This document shows positions 29,144-38,460 of a stretch of DNA of 64,000 bases, one piece after another. Source of the stretch: Mycoplasmatota bacterium (GTDB lineage: Bacteria > Bacillota_I > Bacilli_A > MAG-NZ); the NCBI GenBank assembly GCA_018394315.1, contig CP074575.1, positions 1,019,501 to 1,083,500 on the forward strand, in the 5' to 3' direction. The notes beneath the pieces were generated by a model. The model was not told where the DNA came from. It saw only the letters and a program-made list of their open reading frames with translations, and ran no database searches. Made by a program: the position numbers and the translations under genes. The first letter of the stretch is position 1, and each line of letters opens with the position of its first letter.

Positions 29144-29980
29144 ATGAGAAAAGTAAGTTATCATATCGAGGGTTCAGATCCTCAGGGAATAATTATGGAT
29201 TCAAATGTATCAGCAGCTGTAAAGCTATTCCATACAATAGTCCCCTGGATGCTCAATAAGGATTTAACTGAGATACAAGCGTCATCGCTCACATTTGCAG
29301 TAAGGTGTGGATTCGTAGATTCATCATTTCAAGAAGAGTATAATGCTGCTAGATCGGTAAATGAAATTAGTACCGAACTAAAATTGAAGAAAGATAGAAT
29401 TGATAGTAAAGTGAATAAGGTTATTGATACGCTTAAGAAACTAAGATTAATCAATACTAGACAAGTTCACAATAACTATAGAGGATCTAAAAGATATATA
29501 TCACTAAATAACTCAGAAGTACGCAAACTGCTGAGTAATTTTGACGATAACCTAACTGATTATGAAATTGATAATACTAGTTATGACATCAAAAATAATA
29601 GAGGAACAATTATTGTAATCAGGAAATTTGTTAGATACAGAATATTTTCTTTAGTCGAGGCGATTAAGAATCTTAAAGAAGATTTTAACAAGTATAGAGT
29701 AAGACAAATTAGAAACTTAAAGAAAAAAGGTTTGAGATTGATTGAGAAAGATAACGGAGACATAGTTGAGCTAATAGAAATTGAGTACAAGCGAAAACTT
29801 AACTCTAAGGAAAGGTTTATTATTGATAGGTGGAAATACTCCTACGATGATGTAAAATGGGCTGTATTGGAAACACTCAAGCGCAAGATCCATAAAGTCG
29901 AGTACCTGTATAAGATACTTGAGAACAATGAAAAACAGATTAAGAAGAATCACGAGTATTACAATCAATTTATGAGCTAA
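29144..29980 (+). CDS. Replication initiator candidate (winged helix plus DnaD-like tail)
   Basis: A 278-residue protein. The N-terminal region (about residues 45-120) looks like a winged helix used by plasmid and phage initiators: NEISTELKLKKDRIDSKVNKVIDTLKKLRLI. The middle is basic and coiled. The C-terminal segment ERFIIDRWKYSYDDVKWAVLETLKR...KVEYLYKILEN resembles the DnaD/DnaB_2 helicase-loading domain. Phased iterons follow it directly, which strengthens a replication role. AAGGGGGTG precedes the ATG. Confidence 0.68.
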   Translation: MRKVSYHIEGSDPQGIIMDSNVSAAVKLFHTIVPWMLNKDLTEIQASSLTFAVRCGFVDSSFQEEYNAARSVNEISTELKLKKDRIDSKVNKVIDTLKKLRLINTRQVHNNYRGSKRYISLNNSEVRKLLSNFDDNLTDYEIDNTSYDIKNNRGTIIVIRKFVRYRIFSLVEAIKNLKEDFNKYRVRQIRNLKKKGLRLIEKDNGDIVELIEIEYKRKLNSKERFIIDRWKYSYDDVKWAVLETLKRKIHKVEYLYKILENNEKQIKKNHEYYNQFMS

Positions 29981-29992
29981 ATAATAAAGAGG

Positions 29993-30056
29993 ATCCAACG
30001 GATTCTACTTTTCAATGTTAACTATATTATGAGATGAGTAGAACTCATTTTTTTTT
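29993..30056 (+). terminator. Two hairpins ending the early operon
   Basis: AGGATCC-AAC-GGATTCT (about 29991-30007) is followed by ATGAGT-AGA-ACTCAT (30034-30048) and eight T. The second is a clear Rho-independent terminator. Confidence 0.85.
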
Positions 30057-30075
30057 GCATATACCTCTTAAGATA

Positions 30076-30174
30076 GGTAGGTTAAGTTGATACGGTAGGT
30101 AGGTTGAAAATGTAAGAAAGGTAGGTTGATACCTGGTTTTAGATATGAGATGGGTAGGTCAGTATAGTTATAAT
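30076..30174 (+). repeat. Phased iterons and downstream -10: candidate replication origin
   Basis: GGTAGGTT or GGTAGGTC occurs at 30076, 30098, 30120 and 30153. The spacings are 22, 22 and 33 bp, all multiples of 11, so a bound protein would sit on one face of the helix. Copies two and three share GGTAGGTTGA. A TATAAT at 30169-30174 right after the last copy could be the promoter for the next operon. AT-rich DNA (30215-30260) follows, as in iteron origins. Confidence 0.72.
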
Positions 30175-30332
30175 AGAGAACACTTAGAGAAAGTTAGTAA
30201 TCGATTTACGAGAACATCTTTACTTTTTTTAAATAATTTTTTTGTAAATATAATCATTTTCTTTTGAGATGTCCTTTTTATGTCCTACCAACTTAGTGTA
30301 TATTGAACTAAATTTGATAAGGAAGTGGTTTT

Positions 30333-30647
30333 ATGAACGTGATTTTAAACGTTCCTGAACTTGATAATTTAACAGACTCAGCTCGTAGATTCTTCTGTGA
30401 CTTGGTATCAAGAGAATTTATCTTAACGGATAGAATAAAAGCCACGAATGGTCAGCTACTCGATGCGATTCCAACAGCAACATCGACTAGATCTATAAGT
30501 AGATGGTTGAAATTGATTAGAGAGGAAGGACTCATTGAAGTCAAAAAAATTAAAATTAGAGAAGACTATTTTAAGCGAGAGCTATCTTTATCAGAAAAAG
30601 GAAAGAGGGTCCAGGATTATATCATAGCAGGCTCTCAAATAAATTAG
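30333..30647 (+). CDS. Winged-helix regulator
   Basis: 104 residues. TNGQLLDAIPTATSTRSISRWLKLIREEGLIEVKKIKI is a winged-helix DNA-binding domain, followed by LSLSEKGKRVQDYI, seen in MarR/ArsR-like folds. It heads the surface-protein operon and probably regulates it or copy number. AAGGAAGTGG precedes the ATG. Confidence 0.72.
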   Translation: MNVILNVPELDNLTDSARRFFCDLVSREFILTDRIKATNGQLLDAIPTATSTRSISRWLKLIREEGLIEVKKIKIREDYFKRELSLSEKGKRVQDYIIAGSQIN

Positions 30648-30657
30648 GAGGATTTGT

Positions 30658-31761
30658 ATGGCAGGAAAAAAAAACAATATTCCAGGTATCAATTTACCTT
30701 GGGAGTATGCAATATTTATTGCAATCATTGTAATAGTGATTGGTGCTATTCAATGGGGATGGTTCCAGTTTGGTGGAGTTCATGAGATTGATCGTGTAAA
30801 TCCAGTCGTACTATTAGATGTTGATTCAGAAGTCAGCACTGTTGAGAAAGAAGGTACATTTGATATAGAAGTTAAAGTAGACAATGGTGAGGATACGGAA
30901 ATTATTGCATTTATTATTAATGCTGTGGAGTATACTGAGTTCGTTCAGTCTTCAACCGAAGATGGACTATATACTATAAACGTTACAGCTGACGATCTAA
31001 TCGGAACAAAAGTGTACGAAGTACAGAAGATCAAGTACCAGGTGGACTCAGAAGATAAGACACTTAGTATTATCGAGGATGATTCTATTACATCAGCAGT
31101 AACAATGACACTTACTCATAATGAACCGAAATTCATGGGAGTAGCAGTTAATGAAAATGTAGCTGTAGGTACTGCAGCAGCTGTTGTAATCAGCTTTGAT
31201 GATGTTGAAGGTATATCTGAAGTCGTAATTGATGGTATTACTTATGATGAAGAGACTGACTTTGATGTAGTTGACAATGCAGAAGAAATTACTGTTAACA
31301 TTGCTGGTTTATCTGTAGGTGAACATGAGTATATCTTAGAGTCATATACGTTTGATACTGGAACTCAAAGTATAAAAGTTGAATTAACTTCGAGTAATAC
31401 AATGACGTTTGATGTTGTTAAAGCAGTACCTGAGCTATTATCAATAATACCAAGTGTTGACACATTTACAACTTCAGGAGTAGTAGAAGGGACTGCAGAT
31501 TACAACTTAGTAATTACATTTGATGAGGTTGATGATATCTTCAGTATTACAATTAGTGATACTAAGTATGTTTTATCTAGTAATAATGATGTTACAGTGA
31601 ATGCAGTATCTGATACTATTACGATTGCATTAAGTCAAACAGATGATACAGTTGGAACGTACTCGTTTGAGCTAGAAGAGTTTGAATTCTATAATTCACT
31701 TGAAATGATTATTGAGGCGTTAACTGAAGAAAACACGTATAGTATTTCAGTAACTGCATAG
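30658..31761 (+). CDS. Membrane-anchored protein with three Ig-like repeats
   Basis: 367 residues. A single N-terminal membrane helix (about residues 17-38) has a Lys-rich segment before it, so the rest would face outward. The outer part contains three related beta-rich units of about 100 residues, each with a pattern like VxIxFDDVEGISEVVIDGITYDE. The same type of unit occurs five times in the 898-residue protein downstream. It is very acidic. Likely an extracellular or virion surface component; exact function unknown. AGGAGG lies 7 bp from the ATG. Confidence 0.72.
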   Translation: MAGKKNNIPGINLPWEYAIFIAIIVIVIGAIQWGWFQFGGVHEIDRVNPVVLLDVDSEVSTVEKEGTFDIEVKVDNGEDTEIIAFIINAVEYTEFVQSSTEDGLYTINVTADDLIGTKVYEVQKIKYQVDSEDKTLSIIEDDSITSAVTMTLTHNEPKFMGVAVNENVAVGTAAAVVISFDDVEGISEVVIDGITYDEETDFDVVDNAEEITVNIAGLSVGEHEYILESYTFDTGTQSIKVELTSSNTMTFDVVKAVPELLSIIPSVDTFTTSGVVEGTADYNLVITFDEVDDIFSITISDTKYVLSSNNDVTVNAVSDTITIALSQTDDTVGTYSFELEEFEFYNSLEMIIEALTEENTYSISVTA

Positions 31762-31778
31762 GAAAGTGGTGAATATAT

Positions 31779-32090
31779 ATGGAAGTAATTCTTAAATTAT
31801 TTGAAAATACAAGAGAATTCATTACTTCAATATATACAGTAGCACGATTAGGGACCGCATTTAGTTACTTCATGTGGGCCCTTCTTTTTATAATTGCTGT
31901 AATGTTGTTAGTAATTGTAATTCTTTTACTTAGAGGAGTAGCCTTTATATTTGAATTTATATTCGCATTACCTGACTTCTTTAGAGATAGTGACGGTGAT
32001 GGGATAAAAGATAGAAAAGATACTGATAAAAATGGTGATGGTATCCTTGATTGGATGCAACCTAAGAATATCTTTAAAAGAAGGAGGTAA
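31779..32090 (+). CDS. Membrane protein with calcium-binding-like DxDGDG tail
   Basis: 103 residues. A long hydrophobic stretch (about residues 25-60, one or two helices) is followed by DSDGDGIKDRKDTDKNGDGILDW, two thrombospondin-type-3-like calcium-binding loops, and a basic end. The family is not recognised. In the operon it lies between two surface proteins with near-zero spacing. Confidence 0.68.
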   Translation: MEVILKLFENTREFITSIYTVARLGTAFSYFMWALLFIIAVMLLVIVILLLRGVAFIFEFIFALPDFFRDSDGDGIKDRKDTDKNGDGILDWMQPKNIFKRRR

Positions 32091-32095
32091 TTTGA

Positions 32096-34792
32096 ATGAA
32101 GAAAGTTTTAAGTATATTTAGTTTATTTGTAGGTGGTTTAGTTGCTTTCACTTATAACAATCCATTAGCTGTGGATCATTCATATACACCTTCAGTAAGT
32201 GCAGCTGAAGTAACAGCTACAGATGCATCAACTTATAATCTAAATTATCCGTTTTATGTGAGACAAGCAAGCGATGATAATGGGACTACTACATACTCAC
32301 TAACAAACCTGATCCAGGACGAGAGTGAGTTAAGTACATTATCTAACACGTACTTTCATGATGAAGTAAATGGAGCTGATATTGAGAGTCACCCATTAAG
32401 TAAACATATTGCGACTAAAAGTGCTGATGCTTTTGAGTCAGGTGGTTTTGAAGGGCGAACAGGATCATACGCACAATTTAGATATATCGATTTCTATCAT
32501 ATAAGTCCTAGTACAAGTATAACAATCAGTGGGGATTATTATTGGACCAATGATTCAGGGACTGAATGGGAGAGTAGACATTACTGGCGTATTTATATAA
32601 GAATGTTTGATGAAAACTATAATTTTATAGCTGAAGAATACGCAAATAGTGCTGCAACTTTTACAACACCAGCTAATGCTGCTTACTTTAAGATGGAGTT
32701 CTCATTGCATAGATATTCAGGGGATGGTTCGCCTAAAGCAGACCAAAGGACTTTGACATATGCGATAAGCAAATATAACTATGTTTATGATAATGATACT
32801 TCATACACCTCAACAACGTATACACCAGCAACTATTAGTACATCTAATTATGTTGAGTACTCATATGACGATATTGACTACACTATTATGAGTGCAACGT
32901 CCGATACGATAGAGGAGTATTATTCATTTACTAATGTAACAACATTAGGTAGTCCTATTTCACTTACAGAGATTGCTTTTAGTGAAGAAACCATAACTGC
33001 AGTGGATCAAGAGTATTACATGTTACTTACATTAAATAATTCAGATGGATTACCTTTTGGTGATATAGTTGTGGATGGTACGTTAATAAGACATGAGACT
33101 GATATTGCATCAGGGTATGTAATAAATGATGAAAATACTGAGATAGCAATACCACTCACTAATACACTTACAGAAGACGGATCTATAACACATGCGATAG
33201 AAACGATTGAGGTATTTGATAATGGAACTTATGAAATATGGACCATTAATAATAATCATTCTATTTCAGTAGAGTTACCAATCCAACAAACAGCTAGTTA
33301 TGTTGACTCGTACATCGACAAAACTTCTGTAACGTTCGGTGAGGACTATAATCTTATAATTGAGCTTGATAACCCTGACGAATATTATACTGGTACCTTA
33401 GTGATCAACGGGATTGAGTACGAGGAAAACGCAGGATATACAGCTAGTCCTGGTTATTATTTAGTTACTGTTCCTTTAACAGCTCAGAGTGTTTATGGAG
33501 ACAATGTACACCATATAGACTCAATTGAGTTTATTGAACAAGTATCGCCATTCGATAGTTATGTAATCAATATCGATAAGTTGAAGTATGTTAGATCTGA
33601 TTTAACTTTTACCAACGATATTACCGTAACTGATATTGATGTACCAGGAACTTCTTACTTAGGGGATATTATCGAAGTAAACATTTCCTTAGATAACCCT
33701 GAACAATTACCAGTAAATTTTATTCAAATGAATGGGGATCAATATTCTGTATTTGAATCAAACGATACTAATACATTAATCACTATTGAATTATTAGTAG
33801 GAACTGAAGAAGGATCCTTTGACTACTTAATTGACTATATAAACTTTAGCAAAACATTTGGAGAGGATGTTTACAATTCTAGTAAAGTAATAGATTCGCC
33901 TTTTAGTTATACAGTTAATAATCCGATAGATCTAGCTGGAGTTAGAGTTAAGAACTTTAGAAGTGCCGAGTTGAAAGCCACAGTTGATAGTCCAGTAGAT
34001 CTAGTAGTAACACTCGATAATCCAAATGCTTATGAGATACACTCGATAATTATCAATGGAGTAAGTTATAAAGATTTCACTCATGACGATAACTACACAG
34101 TGATGACAATTCCATTTATTGCAGCAGATGAAATAGGAGACATGTATATATCACTAGATGGAGTAAGATTTGAACACTTTAATAATATTCAAACATTCAA
34201 CTCGTTCTTGATTGATGATATCGCTATTGTTCTTCCAGTACAGACATATGAATTCACTAAAGAAGTAGAAGTGAAATCAGTCAGCCTAGATACAGAGAAT
34301 GTATATGTTGGGGATAAAACTAATTTACTATTAACACTTGATAATCCTAACAATTACGAGATTACAGCTTTATCAATAAATGGTAGAGAATATTCAGCTA
34401 GTGAGTTTGATATGAACGAAGATTACACTTCAGTAACTATCCCAACAAGTGTCGGAAATGTATCAAGTATTATATTTAACCTGGACTCGATTACATTCAA
34501 GAGATTTACTGAACTAGGAACTAGAATATTTGAGTCGATAACGGAGTTTGTTGTAGGTTCAGAATATGAAAAACAAATTGCGCTTACAAACAATGTATGG
34601 TGGGCAGTGTTCTTGTATTCAACATTAGCACCAAGAGTAGATTGGTTACTTATGAGTGATGCAGGCCACATATGGATGTTATCTGTATTTGCTGTCATAT
34701 TACTATCATTCTTAATATATTTAATTGCTAGAAAGAAGAAAGAAAAAATTAATAATACTAAAGTCATAAAGGGTAAGAGGGTGAGAAAATGA
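32096..34792 (+). CDS. Large surface protein with Ig-like repeats and C-terminal anchor (adsorption-protein candidate)
   Basis: 898 residues. The signal peptide (MKKVLSIFSLFVGGLVAFTY, predicted cleavage after SAA near residue 36) is followed by a unique domain of about 220 residues rich in aromatic and Thr residues, perhaps a carbohydrate-binding-like fold. Then come five repeats of about 110 residues with a common core such as LDNPNAYEIHSIIINGVSYKDF. A membrane helix (about 863-880) and a basic tail IARKKKEKINN end the protein. The layout matches a cell-surface adhesin, or the gpIII-type adsorption protein of filamentous phages. AAGGAGG is adjacent to the ATG, and its end overlaps the next gene by four bases. 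Confidence 0.75.
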   Translation: MKKVLSIFSLFVGGLVAFTYNNPLAVDHSYTPSVSAAEVTATDASTYNLNYPFYVRQASDDNGTTTYSLTNLIQDESELSTLSNTYFHDEVNGADIESHPLSKHIATKSADAFESGGFEGRTGSYAQFRYIDFYHISPSTSITISGDYYWTNDSGTEWESRHYWRIYIRMFDENYNFIAEEYANSAATFTTPANAAYFKMEFSLHRYSGDGSPKADQRTLTYAISKYNYVYDNDTSYTSTTYTPATISTSNYVEYSYDDIDYTIMSATSDTIEEYYSFTNVTTLGSPISLTEIAFSEETITAVDQEYYMLLTLNNSDGLPFGDIVVDGTLIRHETDIASGYVINDENTEIAIPLTNTLTEDGSITHAIETIEVFDNGTYEIWTINNNHSISVELPIQQTASYVDSYIDKTSVTFGEDYNLIIELDNPDEYYTGTLVINGIEYEENAGYTASPGYYLVTVPLTAQSVYGDNVHHIDSIEFIEQVSPFDSYVINIDKLKYVRSDLTFTNDITVTDIDVPGTSYLGDIIEVNISLDNPEQLPVNFIQMNGDQYSVFESNDTNTLITIELLVGTEEGSFDYLIDYINFSKTFGEDVYNSSKVIDSPFSYTVNNPIDLAGVRVKNFRSAELKATVDSPVDLVVTLDNPNAYEIHSIIINGVSYKDFTHDDNYTVMTIPFIAADEIGDMYISLDGVRFEHFNNIQTFNSFLIDDIAIVLPVQTYEFTKEVEVKSVSLDTENVYVGDKTNLLLTLDNPNNYEITALSINGREYSASEFDMNEDYTSVTIPTSVGNVSSIIFNLDSITFKRFTELGTRIFESITEFVVGSEYEKQIALTNNVWWAVFLYSTLAPRVDWLLMSDAGHIWMLSVFAVILLSFLIYLIARKKKEKINNTKVIKGKRVRK

Positions 34793-35907
34793 AAAAACTG
34801 CTAATCATATTAATGGTACTTGCAATATTCATGATACGTATTCCTGAAGGAGTCGCATCTGAAGAACTAAAACAGATTGGTGATAAACAGATACCACCAA
34901 CAGAACATCCTCTTTTAATTCATCAGTCATTCGAGACTGTAGGGGATAGAAAATATAGGATGGAGTTAGGTTTTGGAACTAAAACACCCTTTGTAAGAAA
35001 TTATTTTCTTACCTATTATGACCTCAATTATAAAATTGAATACATAGTTATTAATAATCAGAAGATATATCCTAAATGGGCTGTCGAAGGAAGAGATGAC
35101 GTATATTATGAATTTGGTTATAAAGTAGTAAACCTATTTTCTCCTGTACCGAGTGACGTGTGGATGTGGTATGAGATTACATTTGACAAAGTACTACCAC
35201 CCGACATCAATAATAAGTGGTATGTAAATGAAATTAAATTTCAAAATATGAGTTATGACTTTGTGAGTGATAATGGAGAGAAATATCCAACCTACTTGTT
35301 TGAGTATGATGACTTGAGTAAATATCCTAGGATTGTTCTTGAGCATGGAGATGTATTTCATCACGAACTAGGTTATTTATTCGTAGAACCAGGATATACA
35401 GCATTCTCAACTTACGATGAAACATTGTCACTCGAGGAAAGAGACATTACAAATAGGGTTGTTGAAGACTACGGATCCATAACACCAGGAGAGCCTATTG
35501 AGGTCGAAGATTCATATATCATTAACTATACTGTTGAGGACGATTTTGGAAATGTTGGATCTACTACTAGGCTATTAGTCATTGGTGATGCAGAACCACC
35601 TTTAATAAATGAGGATCCTGAGCCTGAGACACCTTTTGTAGAAGATGGCACAGATACAGCAACTGACAACACAGAGTCTTCATTCGACTTCGAGCAATTT
35701 TTACTCGATTACTGGTGGGTAGGATTAATTATAGCCTTTGCAATTATTATGTTTGCAACCAATAGCTTTACAAAGTCATTTGCAGTGACGATTATTATAT
35801 TCGTCATACTACTTATGATATACGGAAATGAGTTGATTGACTTATCACTTGAAGGATTGATAATAGATGGACTCACAGAAACAGTAGAAAGTAGAATTAC
35901 AAGTTAA
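34789..35907 (+). CDS. Secreted/membrane protein with DUF5011-like domain and C-terminal helices
   Basis: 372 residues. A signal peptide of about 24 residues is followed by a unique domain, then an Ig-like HYR/DUF5011-type domain (FVEPGYTAFSTYDETLSLEERDITN...YIINYTVEDDFGNVGSTTRLLVIGD), an acidic Pro/Thr linker and two or three membrane helices (about 305-350). It overlaps both neighbours (ATGA at the start; TAATG at the end). Probably part of the same membrane or virion assembly. Confidence 0.72.
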   Translation: MKKLLIILMVLAIFMIRIPEGVASEELKQIGDKQIPPTEHPLLIHQSFETVGDRKYRMELGFGTKTPFVRNYFLTYYDLNYKIEYIVINNQKIYPKWAVEGRDDVYYEFGYKVVNLFSPVPSDVWMWYEITFDKVLPPDINNKWYVNEIKFQNMSYDFVSDNGEKYPTYLFEYDDLSKYPRIVLEHGDVFHHELGYLFVEPGYTAFSTYDETLSLEERDITNRVVEDYGSITPGEPIEVEDSYIINYTVEDDFGNVGSTTRLLVIGDAEPPLINEDPEPETPFVEDGTDTATDNTESSFDFEQFLLDYWWVGLIIAFAIIMFATNSFTKSFAVTIIIFVILLMIYGNELIDLSLEGLIIDGLTETVESRITS

Positions 35908-36179
35908 TGTTTAAGCTGTTTCAGATTGATAGTTTTGAAGAATTTATGGTGTACTTCAATGACTTTAATCCTTCTGTTAAGCTGATACTTTATATAATAA
36001 TTTTTGCTTTAATAGTTTTTATCGCAAAAAAAATAAAGTGGGCCGGAAAGGTAATGAACTATCTAGTGGGGATCACAATAGTCTTAAAACTAGTTTCTAT
36101 GGCTGGATTCCAAGTCACTTGGATAGAAGGTTGGCTTGAAATGGTTAGCTATGCAATAATGTTTTGGGGGTTGGCGTAA
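35907..36179 (+). CDS. Small membrane protein next to the Zot-like ATPase
   Basis: 90 residues with two or three hydrophobic segments and a basic loop (KKIKWAGK). The ATG and stop overlap the flanking genes. In inoviruses a small multi-helix membrane protein (gpVI type) often lies between the adsorption protein and the Zot-like protein, which fits this order. Sequence alone does not prove it. Confidence 0.65.
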   Translation: MFKLFQIDSFEEFMVYFNDFNPSVKLILYIIIFALIVFIAKKIKWAGKVMNYLVGITIVLKLVSMAGFQVTWIEGWLEMVSYAIMFWGLA

Positions 36180-38266
36180 TGTTTGAAGTAGAAAGAGTGG
36201 ATAAAATTAAAAATTTCCTAGATAGACTTGCTAGAATACTTAAGCAGCTACTCTTAATAGCAGTAATATATATAGTATATAACTTAATTATAGGAACAAT
36301 TACTCCTGAACAATTATTGAGAATGTCTTTGGTGATTGCTGCAGTAGTTGCAGTAATCGCCATTGTTATATCTCTATTGTATAAGTTTATTTGGGAGTAT
36401 GTTGAATGTGAGATACTAAGGAAGAAATCAGCACAAGTACTTGTAGACACTAAAAAGATACCAATGGTGAGACAAGTATCAGGCGATCAGGGACGAGGTA
36501 AAGATGCAAGTACAACAGCATCTGCAATCTTAATTAGAAAAATGCTGATTGAGAGAGATTTAGAAAGAATGGAAGTTATTAGGGACAAGCTTTATATCTA
36601 TGACTTTGATAAAGTTCATGACTTTCTAGATAGTAGTTATCATGGACGCAAATTCATAGTTAACAGAGAGACAACATTAAAGCAGCGATTTGTGTCAGCT
36701 CTAAGAAAAAAAAACTCATTTCTATTAGGTGAATATAGAGAGTCACATAGTGAAGAGGCAGACGCTCACATTCTTAATTATCTAAAAAGAAAAGAAGGAT
36801 TAAAGATATATAGAGATGGAATAACACCTGGTGGAGTAGCGTTCTTGGATTTACTTCTTGAGTACTTTATTTATTATGTTAGATATGTACATGTAACTAA
36901 CTATATCTTGAGTAATCAACCTATTATAGAAGTACTTGAAATGGATAAGAACAACAAAGTAAAAGAGCTGCTTATGTCGAAGAAATTTAAACAGAGTATA
37001 ATCAGAATTAAAGAGGATAATTCATTCCCAGTTACTCACTCAATGATTGTAGTGGAAACTGAAACAGCAATATTAAACGGAAATGTAGATAAAGCTCAGG
37101 AACAATATGTCAAAGCTATATCAGGTATCAGAGAATTTTTCACACTTATTAGACATTTACTCGGGGAGGATTGTTTTTACTACACTATAACGCAGGATCC
37201 ATTTAGACCCATAAAAGCAGTTAGGGAATTACAACAATGCTACATGGAAGTGTTTGGTTCAACAGAGCGATGTACATCCCCAGTAATAAGAAAGACACTA
37301 GGGATATATATAAAAATATTAAAGCTAATGAATAAGATAAACTTACTTGTAATGAAACTGGATAGAGATAAGGTTGAAGATAAGTTTAGGGGAATTAAGA
37401 GACAGTTAATTAAGACTAGAAACAAGCTAGGAGCTGTACTAGAGAAACTGAAAGTATTTAAGATTATTAAGAAGGCTATCTTTAGAAATAAGAAACGAAT
37501 ATCTAGAAGTAAAGAGATACAAGATAAGCTCGATAATAATGGGTATATTGAGTTTCAAATAGGAGTTTATAAATCCATTAAAGATGTAGGTAAAAAGGTT
37601 AAATTTCCTAAGATGTTCGAGGGAGTTATTTTAGAGAATGAGAGTGAGGCGCATGAAAAGAGGGCATTTGGATTTAGACTTACGTGTAGAAAAAAAGACA
37701 CTTGGTGTAGATATGATACTAAGTTCTTAAGTATATTCAGAAGATATAAAACATATAAGCACTCAGAGACTTTTTATAATCTTATAAACTGGGAGAGTCT
37801 GTCACTAAATGAGAAGGACATAGAGTACATGGACTACGGAGCTTTCAACAACATCATGGATCCTCTGATTGATAACATTGTGGAGTTTGATTCCATTGAG
37901 GATCGTGAAAAGAGAAACTTAGAAATATTGACTCAGTTATCAGTAACAGAGCCTAAGAAGTTTAATAAGATGATTCAAAACGCTGGTTTGATGAAGAAGA
38001 CGAAGATAGTGGCAAGAAAGGTTGATAACAAAGTTATTCCTCAAGCTAGACCAAACTATAATCAGTTAGATATACATGAGTTAATGGATCTAGCTTGTGA
38101 GCGTGGTTATGAAGAATGGGTAATACAGCAGCTAGTAACTGAAGAGGTGCTCAACCAGGATGATATAGAATCTATTGAAGACTTTAACGAAGAACTAACA
38201 GAACATGGATACCATAAGAAAGATAAAATACTAAAGTTTTTAAAGTATTACACTAGTGCATCATGA
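36179..38266 (+). CDS. Zot/gpI-like membrane P-loop ATPase (morphogenesis or extrusion candidate)
   Basis: 695 residues from the ATG at 36179, which overlaps the previous stop. Two membrane helices lie at about 22-38 and 48-72. A Walker A-like loop SGDQGRGKDAST (residues 101-112) follows; the Ser/Thr normally after the Lys is replaced by Asp. Further on, MIVVETETA (about 289-297) looks like Walker B, and EFFTLIRHLLGEDCFYYTITQDPFRPIKAVREL matches the arginine-His helix plus TQD strand seen in Zot/gpI ATPases of filamentous phages. Unlike them, the membrane helices come first and the protein is about twice as long. The C-terminal 300 residues are basic and unassigned. Confidence 0.68.
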   Translation: MFEVERVDKIKNFLDRLARILKQLLLIAVIYIVYNLIIGTITPEQLLRMSLVIAAVVAVIAIVISLLYKFIWEYVECEILRKKSAQVLVDTKKIPMVRQVSGDQGRGKDASTTASAILIRKMLIERDLERMEVIRDKLYIYDFDKVHDFLDSSYHGRKFIVNRETTLKQRFVSALRKKNSFLLGEYRESHSEEADAHILNYLKRKEGLKIYRDGITPGGVAFLDLLLEYFIYYVRYVHVTNYILSNQPIIEVLEMDKNNKVKELLMSKKFKQSIIRIKEDNSFPVTHSMIVVETETAILNGNVDKAQEQYVKAISGIREFFTLIRHLLGEDCFYYTITQDPFRPIKAVRELQQCYMEVFGSTERCTSPVIRKTLGIYIKILKLMNKINLLVMKLDRDKVEDKFRGIKRQLIKTRNKLGAVLEKLKVFKIIKKAIFRNKKRISRSKEIQDKLDNNGYIEFQIGVYKSIKDVGKKVKFPKMFEGVILENESEAHEKRAFGFRLTCRKKDTWCRYDTKFLSIFRRYKTYKHSETFYNLINWESLSLNEKDIEYMDYGAFNNIMDPLIDNIVEFDSIEDREKRNLEILTQLSVTEPKKFNKMIQNAGLMKKTKIVARKVDNKVIPQARPNYNQLDIHELMDLACERGYEEWVIQQLVTEEVLNQDDIESIEDFNEELTEHGYHKKDKILKFLKYYTSAS

Positions 38267-38367
38267 TTCTATATATTGTTTTGTTTGTGGCGATTCTTTT
38301 CCTGGAGTATAGAATACTCATAAACTTATGGAAACAAAGCGACAGAGGCGTATTTTGTGCTTACTAA
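38263..38367 (+). CDS. 34-residue single-helix protein coupled to the Zot-like gene
   Basis: The ATG overlaps the previous TGA (ATGA). The product MILYIVLFVAILFLEYRILI... is one membrane helix plus a charged tail ending DRGVFCAY. It could be a minor coat or assembly peptide. It is short, so coding is supported mainly by the overlap and the clear helix. Confidence 0.5.
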   Translation: MILYIVLFVAILFLEYRILINLWKQSDRGVFCAY

Positions 38368-38460
38368 TCAGATATATAAGCAAGGAGAAGAGACGTGACT
38401 ATTCACTAGGTGAACATAGATTGCCTTTCCGGTGTTCTTCAATATAAACCTTTTTACGCC

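Noticed and set aside
36179-38266. Interpretation as a conjugation coupling protein or VirB4
   Set aside because: No relaxase, VirB4-type Walker pair or other mating-channel gene is nearby, and the TITQD/RH pattern fits Zot better.
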